Made by a program: the position numbers and the translations under genes. Shown here one piece after another: positions 52,197 to 58,634 of a stretch of 58,634 nucleotides of DNA (position 1 is the stretch's first letter; every line of letters begins with the position of its first letter). The notes under the pieces were generated by a model, which searched no databases, was not told where the DNA came from, and saw nothing but the letters and a program-made list of their open reading frames with translations. This stretch comes from Ruminococcaceae bacterium P7. GTDB lineage: Bacteria; Bacillota; Clostridia; Oscillospirales; Acutalibacteraceae. The stretch spans positions 1-58,634 of the forward strand of contig FMUA01000006.1 of NCBI GenBank assembly GCA_900100595.1. Reading direction: 5' to 3'.

Positions 52197-52423
52197 AAGC
52201 TGCTCCCGTGATCGAATTTCATGCTCCCGACTGATTCTTAGCGGTTGCACTGACCGCGCAAGTCAAGCCGGTGTATATTCTGTCATACTCACCGAAACGC
52301 AGGAAAAAGCATCGTGATTCCTGAAGCACCGCGCCTTTTCCCTGCCCTTTTATGAATTCATTTCCTTATGCTTATTATACCACCGGAAAAGGCTCATGTC
52401 ACTATACTATGAAGAAAAAAATA

Positions 52424-52463
52424 AAGGACAGTTCATTGAACTGTCCTTATGGTCGAGGTGACC
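52424..52463 (-). repeat. tRNA 3'-end remnant with terminator (probable att site of second element)
   Basis: On the minus strand GGTCACCTCGACCA is followed by TA and a 12-bp perfect hairpin (AAGGACAGTTCA/TGAACTGTCCTT) and TTTATTTTTTT. It looks like the last 14 bases of a tRNA with CCA and its terminator, next to an integrase gene. No complete partner tRNA is in the window. Confidence 0.6.
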
Positions 52464-52529
52464 TTTATAAACGGCATAAACAGTAGCTTTTTGAGGACTT
52501 GACTGTTTATTTGACAGTTTATTTTGAAA

Positions 52530-53693
52530 TTACGCTATCGCGAGGTTGTTTGACCTCATGTATTCGTCGGCAATAGCGAGATGTTCGTTGCGGTATTTTT
52601 CAAATACAGAACAATAAATGTTCAGCGTGATCGAGATATCGGAGTGTCCCAGAATCTTCTGCAATACCTTTGCAGGCATTCCCGATTCAATACATCTCGT
52701 CGCGTAGGTGTGCCGGAGACTGTGCAAATCAACCTTTCCAAATACGTTGCTGTCAATGATGTGGTAATCCTTCATCGCTTTTGTGTAGGAATAGTTGACC
52801 TGCATGGTTGTCACTAACTTGTTATTGCTGCTCTTGAAAAGTAAGCCGCTTTTCTTATCACCGATGACCTCACGAAGAAACTCTATGATTTCATCGTTGA
52901 CGTACAACGTTCTGATACCGGACTTCGTTTTAGGTTCGTTTATGGACGCGCCGCCAAACACACCTCTTGAAACCGTCTTGTTGATGCGGATAGTCTTCTC
53001 GTTAATGTTAATGTCTTCAACCGTTAAAGCGCAACATTCACCGATTCTCATACCTGTAAAGACCGCAAGCAGCATTATATCGCTATAGAGTATATCGTTC
53101 TCTTTCAAGACTTTGAGTAATGCAGCTTGCTCGTCGATGGTCAAAGCCCTAACGGGGATTTGCTCCTGTTTGGACTTTGGACGCTTAAAATCGCGCATAG
53201 GACTTTCAAGTATGATCTTCTTACTGACCGCCTTTTTGAAAACAAAGGAAAGCAGTTGATACATTTTGTCAATACTTGACTGCGAATAATAAAGGTTCTT
53301 GATAAAGAAATTCTTTATCGTTTTTTCGTCCATGTCCTGAATCTCATAGTCCGAAATGGCTGAGAGCATTTTCAGCGTCGCCATTTTGCGGTCGTAGGTC
53401 GATTGCCTGACCTCGTTGAGTTCAAGCTGCTCGTTAAAGAGCATTTCGGCGAAATCGTAGAATACGGTTTTGTCCTTCTCAATGTACTCACCGCGAATGG
53501 ACTGCCTTTCGAGTTCCTTTAGCTTATCGGCAACCTCGGTTTTGGTCTTGCCGTAGACGGTCTTGGTTTTGGTCTTGCCTCCGCCTAAATCGACCTGCGT
53601 TTGACCTGCGTAGCGTTTGCGGCTTGCAACGTAGTAGATACTGCCCGTTCCCTTCGGACGGCGTTTTTTATTCTTGGTACCGGTCTTTTTCAT
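52530..53693 (-). CDS. int: Tyrosine integrase of the second element
   Basis: A 387-residue integrase (Tn916-type N-terminal arm-binding region KGTGSIYYVASRKRYAGQTQ). Catalytic residues are in FTGMRIGECCAL (Arg), LHSLRHTYATRC (HxxR), ILGHSDISITLNIYCS (His, Tyr). Start 53693 sits behind GGAAAGGATAA. Direct repeats ACTGTTTAT/ACAGTTTAT after the stop may be arm sites. Confidence 0.9.
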   Translation of the reverse strand: MKKTGTKNKKRRPKGTGSIYYVASRKRYAGQTQVDLGGGKTKTKTVYGKTKTEVADKLKELERQSIRGEYIEKDKTVFYDFAEMLFNEQLELNEVRQSTYDRKMATLKMLSAISDYEIQDMDEKTIKNFFIKNLYYSQSSIDKMYQLLSFVFKKAVSKKIILESPMRDFKRPKSKQEQIPVRALTIDEQAALLKVLKENDILYSDIMLLAVFTGMRIGECCALTVEDININEKTIRINKTVSRGVFGGASINEPKTKSGIRTLYVNDEIIEFLREVIGDKKSGLLFKSSNNKLVTTMQVNYSYTKAMKDYHIIDSNVFGKVDLHSLRHTYATRCIESGMPAKVLQKILGHSDISITLNIYCSVFEKYRNEHLAIADEYMRSNNLAIA

Positions 53694-53715
53694 AATTATC
53701 CTTTCCGACCGTAAG

Positions 53716-53763
53716 CACACAAGAAATCCTGTAAGCCTATTGTACTCCCGGATTTCTTGTGTG
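53716..53763. promoter_or_regulatory. 14-bp inverted repeat between xis and int
   Basis: CACACAAGAAATCC and GGATTTCTTGTGTG, perfect over 14 bp with a 20-base loop, just upstream of int. It could be an operator or attenuator. Confidence 0.6.
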
Positions 53764-53780
53764 TCAATACGGGAGCGGAA

Positions 53781-53957
53781 TTATATCCTCCTGTTCTTCG
53801 TCCATTCGTCAAAGGCTTCGGCGTTGACCTTCATATTCTTGCCGACTCTGATCAGCGGAAAGTCCTCGCGCTGCATGATTCTTCTCGCTGTGGGCAGGCT
53901 GCAACTAAGCGCCTGCGCCACTTCCTTGGTGTTCAGTAGTTTTGTTTTTGATTCCAT
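53781..53957 (-). CDS. xis: Excisionase-family helix-turn-helix protein
   Basis: A 58-residue protein: LLNTKEVAQALSCSLPTARR then FPLIRVGKNMKVNAEAFDEW, the classic excisionase winged-helix pattern. It lies between repA and int on the same strand, with GAAAGGACAAT before its ATG. Confidence 0.82.
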   Translation of the reverse strand: MESKTKLLNTKEVAQALSCSLPTARRIMQREDFPLIRVGKNMKVNAEAFDEWTKNRRI

Positions 53958-53968
53958 ATTGTCCTTTC

Positions 53969-54748
53969 TTAATTGCCGTATAAGCTGTCAGTGTCCAGTG
54001 TGTCGATCGAATTGTATAACACTGTCAGCAGATACGCTCGCATGTTATGAATTTTGTTTGGTGTTTTCTCCAACTTTTCAATAACGTACTCGATATGTTC
54101 GGCAGTAAGTAAGGATATTCGTTGAATAAATGTGCTCAACGGAATACTTCTCTGACCAATTCGGATTTGTTCTTTGCCGGAGCAGAGCGTGTCGGCAAGG
54201 AGATGAACGATCTCCAGTAGAACACCTTCGCTGTACCGCTCGGTTAGTATGGTATATTCGATTTGATCTTTGATTTGTTCTTCCGCCTGATTATAGTTAA
54301 TAGATTGATAGATATGACTATCATCAATCTGATTATGATCAGTCTTATTACATGCGGATTTTCCGCACTCGTAAACGCCGGTTTCCCGCGTTTTAGTATC
54401 CGAATTTTCCGCATTCTTGTCTGCGGATTTTTCGCCCTCATAAAAATTCACATAGATTAAACTCGGTTTGCCTTTACCTTGTCTGTGCCTTCGCAATAGA
54501 TTTGCGCCTTCCAACTCTCGAAACAGTTTGGTCGCCTTATCGTGACCGCAACCGATTTTTCGACACACTTCATCATTTGAATACAGGACAACGGTGTTGC
54601 CGTTTTCATCGTTAAAGTGATTCTTTTCAGATAACGATCTCCTGTCTAATAACAGCATATATAAAATCTTGGCGTCATTGGAAAGTTGAGTGTATTTGTC
54701 TGAAAATAATGCCTGCGGCATTTTGTAAAACTTTTGAGTGGGTTTCAT
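53969..54748 (-). CDS. RepA_N-family replication initiator
   Basis: A 259-residue protein with the RepA_N domain: FYKMPQALFSDKYTQLSNDAKILYMLLLDR, NDEVCRKIGCGHDKATKLFRELE and GKPSLIYVNFYE. Start 54748 overlaps the stop of the upstream gene (ATGA). Such initiators allow the excised circle to replicate. Confidence 0.85.
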   Translation of the reverse strand: MKPTQKFYKMPQALFSDKYTQLSNDAKILYMLLLDRRSLSEKNHFNDENGNTVVLYSNDEVCRKIGCGHDKATKLFRELEGANLLRRHRQGKGKPSLIYVNFYEGEKSADKNAENSDTKTRETGVYECGKSACNKTDHNQIDDSHIYQSINYNQAEEQIKDQIEYTILTERYSEGVLLEIVHLLADTLCSGKEQIRIGQRSIPLSTFIQRISLLTAEHIEYVIEKLEKTPNKIHNMRAYLLTVLYNSIDTLDTDSLYGN

Positions 54749-55230
54749 TTGAGTATAAATGTTCTGAGGATTTCCATCAGCAACAGAATAATGACGGCTA
54801 TCCAGCCTGCCCAAAGCAGTGCGATCTTAAAGCGGTTAAAATGATACATTCTCTTGATTTTCAGCTTCAAGAGTGTTATTTCATTGCTCAGCTCTAACAG
54901 ATAATTTTCTGTTTGAGCTTTCTGCTTTTCTTCCGCTTTAACAGTCGTCTCGGTAAAACTGCGGTAGTTATCAACGAAGATAGTAGTAAGCTGTTTTGAC
55001 ATCTGTTCGGAGAATTTACCTAATTCGTTTCCGAGGCTTTGCCTGAGCAGTTCGTTGCTCATCATAAGCTTGTCTACGCTTTCTCTCATCTTCTTCGTAA
55101 CGGCGATGTCTTGTCGGACATACTCGGTAACTATTTCCGCCGGAGTTTTCTCCTGCAATTGCTGTTGCGGTAGATTTACTTGTTCCCGTGGCGGCGCGTA
55201 CTCGCCTGTTTCTCGATTCTGTAAACTCAT
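54745..55230 (-). CDS. Mobilization accessory protein, coiled coil with C-terminal membrane helix
   Basis: A 161-residue protein. Residues 30-125 are helical and coiled-coil-like, and 133-156 form a membrane helix (FKIALLWAGWIAVIILLLMEIL). It overlaps the 3' end of the relaxase gene by 215 bases in another frame, as in mobA/mobB-type nested genes. It overlaps repA by 4 bases. Confidence 0.7.
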   Translation of the reverse strand: MSLQNRETGEYAPPREQVNLPQQQLQEKTPAEIVTEYVRQDIAVTKKMRESVDKLMMSNELLRQSLGNELGKFSEQMSKQLTTIFVDNYRSFTETTVKAEEKQKAQTENYLLELSNEITLLKLKIKRMYHFNRFKIALLWAGWIAVIILLLMEILRTFILK

Positions 55231-55957
55231 GTATTATCGCCTCCTTTGTGTACGCCTTTCCGAGCTTGTTGCCGCGAATTGGCTTCTTTTTATTGGGGTG
55301 CAAAAAGCTGATCGTTTTTGCAGTGTTGCGTGCGATCGTCACGCCGTATTTGTTGAGGTGTTTTTCAAACTCATCCATGTTGTTACAGAGTTTGACCGCT
55401 TCCGCAATTACCTCTCGCAGCTCTTCTTTCCATGAAGTGCCGCCTTTCAGAACAACGCGCCGTTCTTCGCTCTTGATGCGATCAGTCGACGGCTTTCTGA
55501 AATCCAGCGTAGAGTAACCGTATTTCGCGGCGATCTCGTTCGATAAGTCTTTCAGCTTGGTGTAGTCACTGTTGTTGTAGTGCAGCATTTTCCCGTTTAC
55601 AAACGACACGCTGTTCACGATGATGTGACAGTGGACGTGGTGTTTGTCCGTATGCGTGGCAATGATATATTCATTATCGGGAAACGCCTGCTGCGCCAGC
55701 TCCTCCGTCAAGCGGTGGGCTTCTTCGGGAGTAATATTATCCTTCGGGTCAAAACTGTGCTTGAAGTGGTAATACTTCCGGCTGTCATACCTCTGCGCTT
55801 TATGAAATAACTGCGCTGTTTCTGCAAACTGCCGTGCATAGTCGCGGTTGTCGTCAAGTGCGTAGGATGTGACAATGGCGGCTTTCTTCTCATCGGTGAT
55901 GTAGTCGATCGCTTTTGCTGGCTTGGCTTTGCAGCCGCAGCCTTTGAATAAGGGCAT
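55016..55957 (-). CDS. MOBP-type relaxase
   Basis: A 313-residue relaxase/mobilization nuclease. The likely nucleophile Tyr lies near the N-terminus (KAIDYITD or YALDDNRDY) and the three-His motif is HTDKHHVHCHIIVNSVSF near residues 101-118. After about residue 240 the sequence becomes Arg- and Ser-rich where it overlaps the next gene, so the C-terminus may be short or frameshifted. Relaxases in this family are normally longer. MobC lies 4 bases upstream. Confidence 0.85.
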   Translation of the reverse strand: MPLFKGCGCKAKPAKAIDYITDEKKAAIVTSYALDDNRDYARQFAETAQLFHKAQRYDSRKYYHFKHSFDPKDNITPEEAHRLTEELAQQAFPDNEYIIATHTDKHHVHCHIIVNSVSFVNGKMLHYNNSDYTKLKDLSNEIAAKYGYSTLDFRKPSTDRIKSEERRVVLKGGTSWKEELREVIAEAVKLCNNMDEFEKHLNKYGVTIARNTAKTISFLHPNKKKPIRGNKLGKAYTKEAIIHEFTESRNRRVRAATGTSKSTATAIAGENSGGNSYRVCPTRHRRYEEDERKRRQAYDEQRTAQAKPRKRIR

Positions 55958-55961
55958 GTCC

Positions 55962-56282
55962 TCACGCTCCTAACTGCTCGGACAGCTCATAGAGCCGCCG
56001 ATATGTATTCTGACATTGTTGAAAAGTGTTAATTATCTCATGCTCACTTAACGGAGAAAACTGATTTGCTCTTCGTGCGAGCTGATTGAGATTCACGCCC
56101 TGCCGTTTCAATTCCGACAGCAAAGGTACATAATCGCTGATAACAATTACTTTTCCTTTGCTGATGGTTTCGATAAAGAATTCTGTCAGCGACTTTCCGC
56201 TCGCCGCAAGCTTCCTTCGCAGCAGTGCGTATTCTTTATCGTTCAGGCGAAACGACACCTGATGTGACCGTGTTCTTTTCAA
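55962..56282 (-). CDS. mobC: MobC-like relaxosome accessory protein
   Basis: A 106-residue ribbon-helix-helix protein: QVSFRLNDKEYALLRRKLAASGKSLTEFF then LLSELKRQGVNLNQLARRANQ, typical of MobC. It helps the relaxase bind oriT. The oriT-like repeats lie directly upstream. Confidence 0.85.
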   Translation of the reverse strand: MKRTRSHQVSFRLNDKEYALLRRKLAASGKSLTEFFIETISKGKVIVISDYVPLLSELKRQGVNLNQLARRANQFSPLSEHEIINTFQQCQNTYRRLYELSEQLGA

Positions 56283-56310
56283 ATGGCTTTCGCCTCCTTT
56301 CTTGGGGGCT

Positions 56311-56360
56311 TGGGGGTCGCCCCCAACGAGGTGTCAATGGCTTGCCATTGGCGTACCTCG
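56311..56360. promoter_or_regulatory. oriT-like inverted repeats
   Basis: Hairpin GGGGG/CCCCC (56312-56324) followed by a nested palindrome at 56327-56360 with outer CGAGGT/ACCTCG and inner CAATGGC/GCCATTG arms. Position just upstream of mobC is where MOBP oriT sites usually lie. The nick site is not identified. Confidence 0.6.
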
Positions 56361-56781
56361 CTATCCGTAAAATAAAGTACAGCAGGTTCAGATAAAACAA
56401 ATGATAAACCGACTGTGTTGAGCTGTGAAACCCGACAGAAGAAAGAGAATAACAAACAAATCATTAAAATCATCAGCGAAGCTGACGCAGCTTCCTCTGT
56501 TGGGAATCAAGACTCCGAATAAGCGTTTAGCACCTCCTGTTCTTTGAAATTTACTCAATGGTTCTTCTCCTTTCACGATTGAATTCCGTCTTTTCTAAAT
56601 TCCCTGCGTGTGACGGTATCATTATACTAACACACGCATAATTATTTGTCAATACTTGTAACTGCGTGACACGATTGATATTATTACAGTTTTGAATCCT
56701 GCGTTGACAGTTTTGAGATGATATGATATACTCTTAACGAAAGTTCAGATAATATAGAATCACGGAAGGAGTTTTTTCAAG
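56361..56781. other. Intergenic region between oriT and the divergent gene
   Basis: AT-rich, with no gene supported. A TATGATATA-type -10 box lies about 70 bases before the plus-strand gene. Confidence 0.4.
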
Positions 56782-57801
56782 ATGAAAAAAATTTTTTTCT
56801 ATATTGACCGCACTAACAAGCAAATACGGTTTATTCATTATCCAATCGACAGAAAGGGCAATATGATTGGAGAAACCGAGCAATATTCTTCTATCAGCTT
56901 TGATGACGTCCTCACCATGACGGAAGAAATGAATCGTTCTTTTTTCACAGACTTACAGACAATTTGCGAGAGATTGCAGTATTACTTGGATTTCGGCAAA
57001 CAAAAATATCCTGCCTGCGAAAAGGAGCTGGCAGAATACAGAAGCAAATATGTGAACAACTCCTTAGCCTTGATTCTGATAAACATCCTTGAAACCGAGT
57101 ATTGGGCGCAAAGGGACAGGCTATTGTCGTGGGACCCGGTTATTATTGCGACCGCTTTCTTTAATACCAATATCAAGAGGGCAAAAAAAGCCCTGACCAA
57201 TCTATGTCAGAAGCAGAAGAAAACGATAGATAAATTCAAGCAGTATATCGCACAGGATTTTGAGTGTGAAATAGATCAGTCGATGACCGCAAACGCAGGA
57301 TATACCGCGAGAATCGAGGACGGCGAAAACCGCCTTTATATGAATTTGGATAGCAGTATTGAGCCGTTTGTTTATTTCTTCGCTTGGCAGATCAAGAACA
57401 GCAATATCAAGCTGTACCGCTGTATCAATTGCGGAAGAAAGTATTTCCACACCTCCGATAGAGTTTACTGTGGACGCGAAGAATGTCAGCACATCAAGCT
57501 GTTGGAGTACAACCGCAACCTGCGCGAAACCCGCAAACAGGACGTTTACCGCAACCTGATCGACAGCTACAATGCCTATGTCCGCCAACTTAAACGCAAA
57601 CTTACCTTAATGCGCATCGAGCAATCCGATATGCAAGCCTTTGAAGCAGAGCAGGAGCAGTGCGCCGCTGTCATCAGGGATTCTGTCAGCAATTACCGCG
57701 AACAGCAGAAGCCGGTTGACGATGACTTGAACGCGCTGATTCAGGATAATCGGCAGAGGATGAAAGAGGTCACGGATAGGATTACGGAGAAGTATTTTTG
57801 A
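56782..57801 (+). CDS. Zinc-ribbon protein of mobile-element context (DUF6076-like)
   Basis: A 339-residue protein. Mostly helical N-terminal 200 residues, then a zinc-binding segment LYRCINCGRKYFHTSDRVYCGREEC near 215-240 and a charged C-terminal coiled coil. It resembles DUF6076 proteins by memory of pattern only. Start behind GGAAGGAG. It is transcribed away from the mob genes and closed by a hairpin, and is probably cargo of the second element. Function unknown. Confidence 0.6.
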   Translation: MKKIFFYIDRTNKQIRFIHYPIDRKGNMIGETEQYSSISFDDVLTMTEEMNRSFFTDLQTICERLQYYLDFGKQKYPACEKELAEYRSKYVNNSLALILINILETEYWAQRDRLLSWDPVIIATAFFNTNIKRAKKALTNLCQKQKKTIDKFKQYIAQDFECEIDQSMTANAGYTARIEDGENRLYMNLDSSIEPFVYFFAWQIKNSNIKLYRCINCGRKYFHTSDRVYCGREECQHIKLLEYNRNLRETRKQDVYRNLIDSYNAYVRQLKRKLTLMRIEQSDMQAFEAEQEQCAAVIRDSVSNYREQQKPVDDDLNALIQDNRQRMKEVTDRITEKYF

Positions 57802-57809
57802 TGACGTGA

Positions 57810-57853
57810 AAAATCCCCTACACTTGGCAGAGCTGTCAAGTGTAGGGGATTCG
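57810..57853. terminator. Bidirectional terminator
   Basis: AATCCCCTACACTTG pairs with CAAGTGTAGGGGATT, with an A-run before it. Confidence 0.8.
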
Positions 57854-57863
57854 CGTATGTGGT

Positions 57864-58634
57864 TCAGTTTTGCTTGCCTAATACAACATCGTATTCTGCG
57901 AGATACATTTGCAGATGTGTCGCATCGGCGATATTGATTTCGCCGTCACCGTTAGTGTCTGCTGCTGAGAGCTGTTCTTCTGTGAGCAATTCAAGCTCTG
58001 CAACGTGGCACTGAATGGCAGTTACGTCGGAAATAGTGATATTTCCGTCACCGGTCACATCACCGATCATCGCATCCTCCCATTCAATAAATGTAAAACC
58101 GTTATCATTCGCATACTGTTCTGCGGCGCTGCCCGGAACGCCGTAAATTGTAAAGCCGTCTATTTTTTCTATTTTTTCGTAGCGCATATTATAACCCAAA
58201 GAGTATTTTCCGATGCTTGTCACACTGTCGGGAATGCTGACGCTTGTCAAGCCGGTGCAGCGGTAAAACGCCCATAACCCGATAGTCGTCACGCCGTCGG
58301 GAATGGTGACGCTTGTCAAGCCGGTGCAGCCGTAAAACGCTTGATTGCCGATACTCGTCACGCTGTCGGGAATAGTGACGCTTGTCAAGCCGGTGCAGCC
58401 GTAAAACGCTTGATTGCCGATACTCGTCAGGCTATCGGGAATTACGGTTGACTTGCAACCGTTTATCAACGTATTAGTAGCTGTTTCAATAATAGCGTTA
58501 CAGTTGTTGCGGCTGTCATAGACACTGTTGTCAGAATCAACGGAGATACTTGTCAAGCCGGTGCAGCAGGAAAACGCCTCATCGCCGATACTCGTCACGC
58601 TGTCGGGTATCGTGACGCTTGTCAAGCCGGTGCA
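57864..58634 (-). CDS. BspA-like leucine-rich repeat protein with dockerin, N-terminus outside window
   Basis: The visible 253 residues hold at least five LRR_5 repeats (LTSVTIPDSVTSIGNQAFYGCTG type; two are nearly identical in DNA). A linker IYGVPGSAAEQYANDNGF follows, then a type I dockerin with two calcium loops, DVTGDGNITISDVTAIQ and DTNGDGEINIADATHLQ. Surface proteins of this kind bind host or polysaccharide ligands, and the dockerin suggests attachment to a scaffold. It is cut by the window edge. Confidence 0.88.
   Translation of the reverse strand, partial: CTGLTSVTIPDSVTSIGDEAFSCCTGLTSISVDSDNSVYDSRNNCNAIIETATNTLINGCKSTVIPDSLTSIGNQAFYGCTGLTSVTIPDSVTSIGNQAFYGCTGLTSVTIPDGVTTIGLWAFYRCTGLTSVSIPDSVTSIGKYSLGYNMRYEKIEKIDGFTIYGVPGSAAEQYANDNGFTFIEWEDAMIGDVTGDGNITISDVTAIQCHVAELELLTEEQLSAADTNGDGEINIADATHLQMYLAEYDVVLGKQN

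Overview
The window looks like a chromosome of a gut Clostridia member, most likely Oscillospiraceae (Ruminococcus-like). The basis is two dockerin-bearing secreted proteins, a BspA-type leucine-rich repeat protein, a GH3 enzyme with a Thr-rich stalk, strong GGAGG ribosome sites, and several Clostridia-type mobilizable elements. No taxonomic search was possible.

Layout. 1-2.95 kb: right end of a mobilizable element (frameshifted relaxase, TnpW-like small protein, large serine recombinase). 3-16.7 kb: ordinary chromosome (GH3 glycosidase, two-component system, CDF transporter, HD/zinc-ribbon plus ADP-ribosylglycohydrolase, Ktr potassium transporter with a KdpDE-like pair). 16.8-23.8 kb: an accretion zone with a MntA/HepT pair, IS3 debris, a complete type III toxin-antitoxin (toxI repeats, terminator, ToxN), a serine recombinase, and a tRNA-Leu followed by five displaced tRNA 5' halves with two small cargo genes among them.

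23.9-49.0 kb is a 25-kb island integrated in tRNA-Pro(GGG). A 25-bp direct repeat of the tRNA 3' end marks both borders, and a tyrosine integrase sits just inside the left one. It has Xis, RepA-like ATPase and a decayed VirD4 coupling protein, and its main cargo is a type III-D CRISPR-Cas system. The effector operon (TIGR03986 RAMP, csx19-like, tandem Cas7, csx10, HD-less cas10) lies between two copies of a symmetric adaptation module. Each module is array <- leader - cas2 - RT-cas1 - leader -> array, so there are four arrays (29 spacers) and two RT-Cas1 fusions. A divergent operon carries cas6, a DUF6602-type putative nuclease and a SIR2-like putative NADase. The likely working scheme is that RT-Cas1/Cas2 takes spacers (possibly from RNA), Cas6 processes the four array transcripts, and the Cas10/Csx10/Cas7 complex targets RNA. 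The SIR2 and DUF6602 proteins are candidate effectors, although no CARF or SAVED sensor is visible.

49.0-52.4 kb returns to chromosome (DUF3021/LytTR pair, hemolysin III family, CorA). 52.45-57.85 kb is a second small mobilizable element (tyrosine integrase, Xis, RepA_N, overlapping mob genes, MobC, oriT-like repeats) abutting a tRNA 3'-end remnant. The window ends inside a BspA-like dockerin protein.
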